Assembly: GCF_003261635.1 (NCBI RefSeq)
Contig: NZ_QFXK01000090.1
Coordinates: 28,536 to 92,535, forward strand
DNA: 64,000 nucleotides
Reading direction: 5' to 3'
From: Kribbella monticola
Lineage (GTDB): Bacteria; Actinomycetota; Actinomycetes; Propionibacteriales; Kribbellaceae
Positions 27,255-34,072 of this stretch are shown one piece after another. The notes below the pieces were generated by a model. That model saw only the letters and a program-made list of their open reading frames with translations. It did no database searches and was not told the origin of the DNA. Positions within the stretch are counted from its first letter, which is position 1, and every line of letters begins with the position of its first letter. The translations under genes and the position numbers were made by a program.

Positions 27255-27886
27255 GAATCCGCAAGCTGTACGACGATCTGACCGGCCGGACGCATCATCG
27301 GGCGTTGAACGCCCTGCACGGCCAGCTCGGGACGGCCATCGACGGTGTCAGCCTCACCTCGCGGATGACCAGGGGAGAGCTGAGCCCGGCCGACGCGCGA
27401 GCAGAGATGGTCGACGTCGAGCACGCCGGCGACTCGCTGCGCGCAGTACTGGTCGGCGAGTTGTCCACAGCGCTGACGACACCGATCGACCGGGAAGACC
27501 TTTATCGGTTGTCGAGGTCGGTGGACGACGTCCTGGACAATCTGCGCGATCTCGTCCGCGAGACGGATCTGTACCGCGCGGTGCCCGAGGCCGGGGATCT
27601 GGACATCCTCACCGTGGTGGCGGACGGGTTGGCCCTGCTGCAGAAGGCGATCGGGAGCCTCCCGCGACGGCCGGCCGAGGTGACCATGACGACGCTCGCC
27701 GTCCGCAAATGCGCCGGCCGGGTGCGTCAGCTCTACCAGTCCTCGGTGGCGGACCTCTTCGAGCAGGAGGTGTCGACCGATCTGCTGAAGCGACGGGAGC
27801 TGTTGCGCCGGCTCGACGTGGTGGGGCTGCGGCTCGGCGAGTGCGCCGACGCACTGTCCGACGCGATGCTGAAACGCAGCCACTGA
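27251..27886 (+). CDS. DUF47 (PhoU-like) Pit accessory protein
   Basis: 211 residues, all-helical, PhoU-like. Asp/Glu-rich helices such as EMVDVEHAGDSLRAVLV and SRSVDDVLDNLRDLV are typical of DUF47 proteins, which pair with PiT transporters almost invariably and probably modulate their activity. The ATG overlaps the PiT stop. No signal peptide or membrane helix. Confidence 0.9.
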   Translation: MRIRKLYDDLTGRTHHRALNALHGQLGTAIDGVSLTSRMTRGELSPADARAEMVDVEHAGDSLRAVLVGELSTALTTPIDREDLYRLSRSVDDVLDNLRDLVRETDLYRAVPEAGDLDILTVVADGLALLQKAIGSLPRRPAEVTMTTLAVRKCAGRVRQLYQSSVADLFEQEVSTDLLKRRELLRRLDVVGLRLGECADALSDAMLKRSH

Positions 27887-27888
27887 AT

Positions 27889-27933
27889 CTCGAGCTCAGC
27901 CTCGAGCTCACCCTCGGCTCACCCTCGAGCTCA
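27889..27933. repeat. Short tandem CTCGAGCTCA array
   Basis: Four roughly 12-bp units between the DUF47 and GntR stop codons: CTCGAGCTCA at 27889, 27901 and 27924, plus a one-base-shorter CTCGGCTCA at 27913. The last unit contributes the TGA stop of the GntR gene. The units contain GAGCTC palindromes. No conventional terminator hairpin was seen between these convergent genes. Confidence 0.7.
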
Positions 27934-28671
27934 GTCGAAGCCGAAGGAGATGTCGATCGAGTAGAGCGAGGCGCGGTACAGGTCGCGGCCGAACTCGATC
28001 GGCCGTCCGCTGCCGTCGAAGGCGGTCCGGTGCACCTTGAGCAGGGTGGCGTCGGCCGGCTCGTGCAGCAGGGCCGCCTCCTCCGGTGTCGCCTTGCGGG
28101 CCCCGACGGTCTGCTCGGCCGCCTTCACCTCGGTCTTCGCGGCGCGCAGCAGTTGGTACAGCCCGCGACCGGCCAGCCCTTCGGCGGTCACCCCGAGATC
28201 TGGCAGGACATGGTTGCGCAGGATCGCGAGCGGCTCGTCGTCGGCGAAGCGAAGCCTCTCGATCGCGAGCACCTCGGCGCCGGCGGCGAGGCCGAGCGCC
28301 GCCGCGACCTTGTCCGGCGCCGGCACGACCTCACACGACAGCACCTCGGTGCGGGGCCGGCGGCCGGCGCGCTGGAGGTCCTCGAACAGGCTGGTCCGTT
28401 CGACCTTGCGGCGTACCCGGTTGTGAACGACGGAGGTACCAACGCCGCGTTTGCGGCTCAGCATCCCCTTCTCCACCAGGTACTGCAGGGCCTGCCGGAC
28501 CGTCGGCCGCGACAACCCGAGCTGCTCGGCCACCATCATCTCGTTGTCCAGCCGGGTGCCCGGAGGAAGCTGGCCCGACTCGATCAACTCCTGCAGCCGC
28601 TGCGCCACCTGGAAGTACAACGGCACCGGACTCGACCTGTCGATCTCCACCAGCCGATCGAGACTCTGCAT
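27931..28671 (-). CDS. GntR regulator, HutC/UTRA subfamily
   Basis: 246 residues. The N-terminal winged helix (about 10-80, with EMMVAEQLGLSRPTVRQALQ) is followed by a UTRA effector domain (about 95-240) starting at SLFEDLQRAGRRP. UTRA regulators bind small sugar phosphates, phosphonates or related ligands. Immediately upstream (28681-28720) are an inverted repeat and the motif TGACATACTGA, which recurs before the importer and phytase operons. It is therefore the probable local regulator of the phosphate-ester locus (inference). Confidence 0.88.
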   Translation of the reverse strand: MQSLDRLVEIDRSSPVPLYFQVAQRLQELIESGQLPPGTRLDNEMMVAEQLGLSRPTVRQALQYLVEKGMLSRKRGVGTSVVHNRVRRKVERTSLFEDLQRAGRRPRTEVLSCEVVPAPDKVAAALGLAAGAEVLAIERLRFADDEPLAILRNHVLPDLGVTAEGLAGRGLYQLLRAAKTEVKAAEQTVGARKATPEEAALLHEPADATLLKVHRTAFDGSGRPIEFGRDLYRASLYSIDISFGFD

Positions 28672-28680
28672 CGATTCCTC

Positions 28681-28720
28681 CTGACAAGCCCGCCCACCAT
28701 CTCCGCTTGTCAGTATGTCA
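28681..28720. promoter_or_regulatory. Probable autoregulatory site of the GntR gene
   Basis: CTGACAAGC at 28681-28689 and its reverse complement GCTTGTCAG at 28705-28713, spacer 15. Overlapping it, TGACATACTGA occurs on the minus strand at 28710-28720. On that strand CTGACA is directly repeated with a 2-bp gap. This matches the motif at the phytase/importer promoters. Confidence 0.65.
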
Positions 28721-28742
28721 GCATCAACAGACCAACCGCGAG

Positions 28743-29963
28743 CTAGCGGGCGCAGCGGGTCGGCCCATCGGCAGCTGCGGCGTCGGGCGTCTTGGGTCGA
28801 GCCGGGGCGAGCGGTCGCAGGAAACCCGCTGCTGCCGCGGCGAGAACCAGGGCCACGGCCGACGCGAGCAGGATCGGGGACGCACCCGCATCCCCGGCGA
28901 ACCCGGCGAGAACCCCCGCCGCGGCGGCTGCCGGGATCCGCAGGGTGGAGCTCAGGATCAGGACCTGGGCACGTGCCTCGGTAGGGGCGGCCTCGACGCA
29001 CGCGGTGAGCGTGGCAGCCAGGAAAGGTCCGTTCGCGAGGCCGAGGAGCACAAAGGACGCCTGGGCCAGTAGGTACGTCGGTGCGGCAGCGGCTCCGGCG
29101 AGAGCCAGAGCCATCACGGCCAGACAGAAGCCGGCCGCACGATCAGGGCCGGCCTTGAAGGGCCGGGCGGCGATCAGCAGACTCCCCACGAGGCTGCCGA
29201 GACCGTACAAGGCTATGAGTACACCGCCTTGCGCCGAGCCGCGACCGAGTTCCAGACCGAGCAGCGGAGCCGCGACGCGAAGGGTCCCCATCCCCAGTCC
29301 GGCCACACCGATGGCGGCGATCGCACGGATGAGCAACCGGTTCCGGCTGACCAGGCGCACCACGTCGGCTGTTCGGAGTACTGGCGCGTCGGCCGGTGAC
29401 GCGGAGACCGCGGGGAGGGCGAGGACGAGAACACCGGCCAGCATCGCAGTACCGGCGAAGATCAGCATCGCGGTCCGGGTGCCGACGGTCAGCGCCAGTG
29501 CTGCTGCTGTGGCCGGTCCCGCGGCGGTCGCGATTCCCCAGGTGGCGCTGTCCAGGGCGAGCGCCCGGGTCGCATCCTTCGGGAGCCGGCTGGTCAGCCC
29601 GCCGCCGAGGAAGGGGCCGGCGCATCCCGCGATCAGCGCGGCCAGAATCGGGAACACCGCCGCGGTCGATCCGAGCATCACGGTGGCCGCGGCGACCGCG
29701 ATGCCGTAACCGGCGAAGGCACCAGCCAGCAGCGGCCTGGTGTCGCGCCATCTCGCCAGCATCCGGGCGATCCACGGCCCGGCCAGGTGGGGTGCGATCA
29801 AGGCGGCGACCAGCAGACCGGCGATCGTCGTCGGCTCAGCCTCCCTGGGCAACACTTCGAGGGCGAGCAAGGAGAGCCCGACCACGGCACCGTCATTGGC
29901 CACCCGCATCGCAACGGCCACCACAAGGTACCGGATCAGTTCGCTGTGTCGCAGGCTCGGCAT
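28743..29963 (-). CDS. MFS transporter
   Basis: 406 residues with about 12 membrane helices and very Ala/Leu-rich composition. The N-terminus (MPSLRHSELIRYLVVAVAM) leads directly into helix 1. It is generic MFS with no ligand-defining motif that I can recognise. It sits alone on the minus strand between the GntR gene and the decayed TetR/hydrolase remnants; the lost TetR may have been its regulator (speculative). Confidence 0.85.
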   Translation of the reverse strand: MPSLRHSELIRYLVVAVAMRVANDGAVVGLSLLALEVLPREAEPTTIAGLLVAALIAPHLAGPWIARMLARWRDTRPLLAGAFAGYGIAVAAATVMLGSTAAVFPILAALIAGCAGPFLGGGLTSRLPKDATRALALDSATWGIATAAGPATAAALALTVGTRTAMLIFAGTAMLAGVLVLALPAVSASPADAPVLRTADVVRLVSRNRLLIRAIAAIGVAGLGMGTLRVAAPLLGLELGRGSAQGGVLIALYGLGSLVGSLLIAARPFKAGPDRAAGFCLAVMALALAGAAAAPTYLLAQASFVLLGLANGPFLAATLTACVEAAPTEARAQVLILSSTLRIPAAAAAGVLAGFAGDAGASPILLASAVALVLAAAAAGFLRPLAPARPKTPDAAAADGPTRCAR

Positions 29964-30002
29964 TCCTACCCGATTCCCTGCTGGCCAAGGCCGAAACGAT
30001 CG

Positions 30003-30186
30003 TCAGGGCCGGGGAGTTTGCAGGCCGGTGATGAGGGTGTCGACGAGGAAGCGGTAGCTGCGGTCGATGTTGCGGGGGAGGCCGAGTCCGTACGCCGAGG
30101 CGGTCGGCCAGCAACCCCATCGTCAGTCCGGCGAAGCCGACCTCGTCGACGAGCTCAGCGCCGGCCGCGACGACTGCGGCCGGTGC
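30003..30186 (-). pseudogene. TetR regulator remnant with large internal deletion
   Basis: The minus strand reads a TetR N-terminus (VVAAGAELVDEVGFAGLTMG then LLADRLGV) and then, after a frame change, a TetR C-terminus (AYGLGLPRNIDRSYRFLVD followed by TLITGL, stop at 30003-30005). Most of the HTH and the whole ligand core, roughly 120 residues, are missing. The two ends are joined within a few bases around 30090. No intact reading frame covers both. Confidence 0.75.
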
Positions 30187-30345
30187 GAGACCTTCCTGGC
30201 GCGGGTCCACCCAGTCGGGGTCGAGGGAGCCTTCGACGACCAGCACCGGACGGCGCACGTTGCCGAGCTGACCGAGACGACCCGGTACCCGGCGTCCGCC
30301 AGCAGCGGCGCGACGAACCGGTCGGCCCGCCGGTCGTGGCAATCT
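30187..30345 (-). pseudogene. Alpha/beta hydrolase remnant fused to the TetR remnant
   Basis: One minus-strand frame reads RADRFVAPLLADAGYRVV, the early part of an alpha/beta hydrolase. A different frame then reads RRPVLVVEGSLDPDWVDPR, the late strand-8 region with the acid Asp. The nucleophile elbow and lid are gone. The second fragment runs without a stop into the TetR remnant at QEG-LAPAAV, so two neighbouring genes have collapsed together. Confidence 0.7.
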
Positions 30346-30379
30346 CCCGGAGCCGGTCCGTGGACGGTAGGTTCGGTCG

Positions 30380-31069
30380 ATGGATGATCGAGGGTCCGGG
30401 CCGGCTCGGGTTGAGCCCATCGCGGGTGAGCTCGTCAGCGAGGTGTTCGAGTACGACGGCGGTCGCCGCGTCACGGCGTACGTGCCGCCGGAACCGCCGG
30501 AGGCGGTCGTCTTCGCCGGTGACGGGCAGCTGATCTCGCAGTGGGGTGGGTTTCTCGAGGCCGCCGACGGACCGCCCACGATGATCGTCGGTGCCCATCA
30601 CACGGATGATCCGGACGAGATGGCGCGGATCCGTGAGTACTCGCCGTTGTTCGACGAGGACCGGTTCGCAGCTCACGAGAGCTTTTTCTTCGACGATGTC
30701 CGCGCCTGGGTGCGCTCGCGTTTCGGCGTCGCCTTCCCGCCCGAACGTACGGCGGTGTGCGGGGTGTCGGCGAGTGGAGAGCTCGCGCTCGCGATGGGGC
30801 TTCGGCATCCGGACGTGTACGGCGCGGTCTTCTGTGCCTCGCCCGGCGGTGGTTATCGGCCGCCTGCTGTGCTGCCGAGGTTGCTGCCGCGGACCTATCT
30901 TGTCGCCGGCACGCAGGAGCCGTGGTTTCTCGAGAACGCGACCCGGTGGGCCGATGCGCTGCGAGCAGCCGACGCGGAGGTCGTGCTGACCGAGCGCGCC
31001 GGCGACCACGGCGATCCGTTCTGGCAGGCCGAGTTCCCGTTGATGGTGGCCTGGGCGTTCGGCGGCTGA
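30380..31069 (+). CDS. Putative esterase (enterochelin esterase-like fold)
   Basis: 229 residues. An alpha/beta hydrolase of the putative-esterase (PF00756-like) type: the nucleophile Ser lies in GVSASGELAL, preceded by RTAVC, and a late His in GDHGDPFW. A short N-terminal beta segment (EVFEYDGGRRVTAYVPPEPP) is consistent with this family. No signal peptide. Substrate unknown. The ATG at 30380 lies at the outer end of the decayed hydrolase region. Confidence 0.8.
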   Translation: MDDRGSGPARVEPIAGELVSEVFEYDGGRRVTAYVPPEPPEAVVFAGDGQLISQWGGFLEAADGPPTMIVGAHHTDDPDEMARIREYSPLFDEDRFAAHESFFFDDVRAWVRSRFGVAFPPERTAVCGVSASGELALAMGLRHPDVYGAVFCASPGGGYRPPAVLPRLLPRTYLVAGTQEPWFLENATRWADALRAADAEVVLTERAGDHGDPFWQAEFPLMVAWAFGG

Positions 31070-31081
31070 GGGTCGGCCGGA

Positions 31082-31119
31082 GCGTGCCCCCGGCCCGGGG
31101 CCATGGGTCGGGGGCACGC
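31082..31119. terminator. Bidirectional hairpin between esterase and GH48 genes
   Basis: Arms GCGTGCCCCCG (31082-31092) and CGGGGGCACGC (31109-31119) are exact reverse complements with a 16-nt loop that is itself GC-rich. It lies between two convergent stop codons. No T-tract, as is usual for actinomycete terminators. Confidence 0.8.
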
Positions 31120-31131
31120 GGTGGGTGGGGG

Positions 31132-34059
31132 TCAGCCGAAGAGTTCGGCCTGGAGGGCGAAGGCGGTGGCGATTTCGGCCTGGGCCCAGAAGCGGTGGTA
31201 GGTGAAGGTCGGTGCCGGGCCGCCGTCGAGGTACTGCTGCACCTTCGGCCATTCCGGGTCGTTCTTGAAGTAGGACCGCATCGACAGGAACGTGGAGTTC
31301 TGGTCGATCACGTCACCGTTGGGCATCTTGCCGGTCCAGCCCGGCGGGACGTACGGGCCTTCGCCCGTGGTCGCGTCGTACTTGTCGTCGAACCGGTTGT
31401 AGTCGGTCCGCGTCTCCGGAACGGCAATGCCCTTGGCGTCCTGGTGCGAGAGCAACGCCGTCAGCAGCCCCTCGCCCGTGGTCCGCGCCGTGGTGTTGCC
31501 CGACTTGGCCGCGTAGTTCAGCAGGGTCTTGGCGAACGACGCCGCTACCCCGACGTCCTGGCTGCGGTTGAGAACGGACACCCGCAGGTTTGCGTTCGAG
31601 CCCGGTGCGGCCGGGTTCCAGGTGTCGGGAGCGCCGGTCCAGCTCAGGTCGGACGGGATCTGGAAGGCGCCGTTCGCGCCGACCGTGCTGTTGCTGATTG
31701 CCCAAGGCACCCATTTGTCGAGGATCTTCTTCGCCCTCGGGTCGCCCGTCAGCCGGTACAGCGACGCGGTGCGTTCCATCTGCCACACCTGGAAGCCGAA
31801 CCACCTGTTCGAGGGCGGGTCGCGCCACACCGGGTGCGGGTCGAAGAACATCCCGTAGAAGGTCGGGGTGCCGGCGGGCGGCGTACCGTAGTTGCCTTCC
31901 CAGCTGTTCGTGACGCCACCGGCGATACCGCCGTCGGCCGATTGCAGCCATTGCAGTACTTCGAGTTGGCGGTCGAGGCTCTTGGCCCAGTCCTGCTGGC
32001 CGGTGGCCGACTTCGGCTTCAGCGCGGGCACGTTCGCCAGTGCGTACGCCGTCAGCGGGTTCTGGTAGCCCTGGTGCGAGGCGCCGTCACCGATGCGCCA
32101 GGCCCAGCCCGCCGACGTGTCGGTCGCGCCGCCCCACGCGTAGTACCAGGACATCAGGTAGTGCTCGCTGTCCTTGCCGGTGCCCGCCGGGCAGGTGGCC
32201 GCCCCGACGCAGTTGCCGATCTTCTTGAAGTACTTGTCGAACATCGCGTACCGCAGGTAGTCGCCCATCTTCGCTGCCTTCGCCAGCTCGGGCGCGATTT
32301 CCGCCTGCTTGCCCTGCGCGGTCGCCCACTGGTTGGCCAGCAACGCCACCTGGACAGCGCGGCCATCGGCGTCCGGCGCGTCGGTGTATTTCCACTGCTT
32401 GGCGTAAGAGCTGTCCTTGGTGAACAGGTCCAGGTAGCCGTTCGGTCCACCGAACTTGAAGGTGTCGCAGGAGGGTTGCGGGATGGTCTCCCACACCGAC
32501 TCCGATGACCCGCGCTGGTAGGTGTTGATGTACGACGGCGCCGTCGTGCCGTCGCCGCATCGACCGAAACCAAGGGTGTTGTCGACATCGAGGAGCCAGT
32601 GCATGGCGTAGATGTCGTCACTGCCGTACGCCGACTTCAGCTCGCCGGCGATCGGGTCGGAGCCGACCGCGATGCCCGAGTCCAGTTGCGACGGGTACCC
32701 GGTCATCGTGTTGTGCTCGGGTGCGTAGGTCGCCGGCTTGGCCGGGTTGTACTTGTCGTTGGTCGGCTGGTCCGCCTTCGCCGGGATGATGAACTTCTCC
32801 ATCGACGCCCACGCCGCCTTGAACGGTGCCCAGTCGCCGGTGATCTTGCCGTAGCTCGCCTCCAGCCACAGGTAGTAGCTGAACGCCTCCGACGTCGTCT
32901 GGTGCCCATGGTCCGGCGCCTCGACCATCAGCGTCTCCACCGCGTGGTACGGCACGAGGAGGTCGCCGAACTTGCGGAAGTAGCCGCTGGCCGGGTCCTT
33001 GATCTTGTTGTACTGCGTCAGGAACGCCTCCTGGAAAGGAGGAATGGTTGCCGAGACCTCCTTCGCGGTCACCGACGCCGCGGCATACCCGGTGGCGGTG
33101 GCGGAGAAGACGGCAGTCACCAGGTCGCCGCCGTTCGCCGCTGAGGTGACCTTCACGGTCTGCGGGGTGTTCCAGTTCGCCGTGGTGAAGGTGAGGGATG
33201 TCGGTGCCGCGGTGAGGTCCGTGCTCCCCGAGGAACGGGCCACTGCCACGGTCACCGAGGAGGACGGCTGACTCGCCAGCGTCACGCCGAACGTGGCCGT
33301 GCCGCCCTGCTTGACGTTGATCGTCCCGGGCGTGGCCACGACGGCTGGCCCGGCCAGCACCTTGATCGGGACCGGCGCCGTCGTGGTGGCGAGCCCGCGG
33401 TCGTCGGTCGCGCGAGCCGTGACGGCGTGATCGCCGACGGACGCGCCGGACCACGAGCCCTGGTACGGCGCGGTCGCATCTGCGGCGACCACGACTCCGT
33501 CGGCCAGGAACTCGACCTTCGACACGGTGCCGTCGCTGTCGGACGCGGTGGCCTCGAGCGGGATCGCCTGGCCTGTCTGGAAGGACTGACCCGAGGTCGG
33601 TGCGGTCAGGGCCACCGTCGGCGCTTTGTTGCCACCCGTGCAGGAGACGCCGTTGACCGCGAAGTCCGTAGGTTTGCCGTTCGTTGCTCCTCTAGTGCCC
33701 TGGAAGCCGACGGTCGCGGTGCCGCCGGTGCCGATGGTCCGGTTGAAGTCCACCGGCGTGACGGTGACCTTGGCGCCGGACTGCGTGTAGCCGCCGTTCC
33801 ACAGGTTCGTCACCTGCTGCCCGTCCGGGAAGGTCCAGGTGAGGGTCCAGCCGTTGATCGGGTCGCCTTCGTTCTTGATGGTGACGTCGGCGACGAAGCC
33901 GGCGCCCCAGTCACTCGTGACGTTGTAGTTCACCGAGCAGGCCACCGCGGCGTGAGCCGGTGGCGCGACGATCGGCATGATCCCTACCGCTGTCGCGGCC
34001 GCTGCTACCAAGGCGAGCGGCTTGATGCGCCACCGTCTCGCTCTCGTCCGGTCTTTCAT
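31132..34059 (-). CDS. Secreted GH48 cellobiohydrolase with CBM2 and Ig-like domains
   Basis: 975 residues, reducing-end processive cellobiohydrolase. Signal peptide 1-38 (MKDRTRARRWRIK then a hydrophobic core, cleavage after AHA). CBM2 at about 39-143 (ACSVNYNVTSDWGAGF, with the conserved Trp residues and an end at VNGVSCTGG). Two Ig-like modules follow (about 150-335; NKAPTVALTAPTSGQSF starts the first). GH48 covers about 345-975 with the acid Glu in HQTTSEAFSYY. The ATG at 34059 follows GAGGAGG. Only 13 bp separate it from the GH9 gene, so both are one transcript behind a CebR-type box. GH9 and GH48 are the classic synergistic cellulase pair. Confidence 0.93.
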   Translation of the reverse strand: MKDRTRARRWRIKPLALVAAAATAVGIMPIVAPPAHAAVACSVNYNVTSDWGAGFVADVTIKNEGDPINGWTLTWTFPDGQQVTNLWNGGYTQSGAKVTVTPVDFNRTIGTGGTATVGFQGTRGATNGKPTDFAVNGVSCTGGNKAPTVALTAPTSGQSFQTGQAIPLEATASDSDGTVSKVEFLADGVVVAADATAPYQGSWSGASVGDHAVTARATDDRGLATTTAPVPIKVLAGPAVVATPGTINVKQGGTATFGVTLASQPSSSVTVAVARSSGSTDLTAAPTSLTFTTANWNTPQTVKVTSAANGGDLVTAVFSATATGYAAASVTAKEVSATIPPFQEAFLTQYNKIKDPASGYFRKFGDLLVPYHAVETLMVEAPDHGHQTTSEAFSYYLWLEASYGKITGDWAPFKAAWASMEKFIIPAKADQPTNDKYNPAKPATYAPEHNTMTGYPSQLDSGIAVGSDPIAGELKSAYGSDDIYAMHWLLDVDNTLGFGRCGDGTTAPSYINTYQRGSSESVWETIPQPSCDTFKFGGPNGYLDLFTKDSSYAKQWKYTDAPDADGRAVQVALLANQWATAQGKQAEIAPELAKAAKMGDYLRYAMFDKYFKKIGNCVGAATCPAGTGKDSEHYLMSWYYAWGGATDTSAGWAWRIGDGASHQGYQNPLTAYALANVPALKPKSATGQQDWAKSLDRQLEVLQWLQSADGGIAGGVTNSWEGNYGTPPAGTPTFYGMFFDPHPVWRDPPSNRWFGFQVWQMERTASLYRLTGDPRAKKILDKWVPWAISNSTVGANGAFQIPSDLSWTGAPDTWNPAAPGSNANLRVSVLNRSQDVGVAASFAKTLLNYAAKSGNTTARTTGEGLLTALLSHQDAKGIAVPETRTDYNRFDDKYDATTGEGPYVPPGWTGKMPNGDVIDQNSTFLSMRSYFKNDPEWPKVQQYLDGGPAPTFTYHRFWAQAEIATAFALQAELFG

Positions 34060-34072
34060 ACATCCTCCTCGG

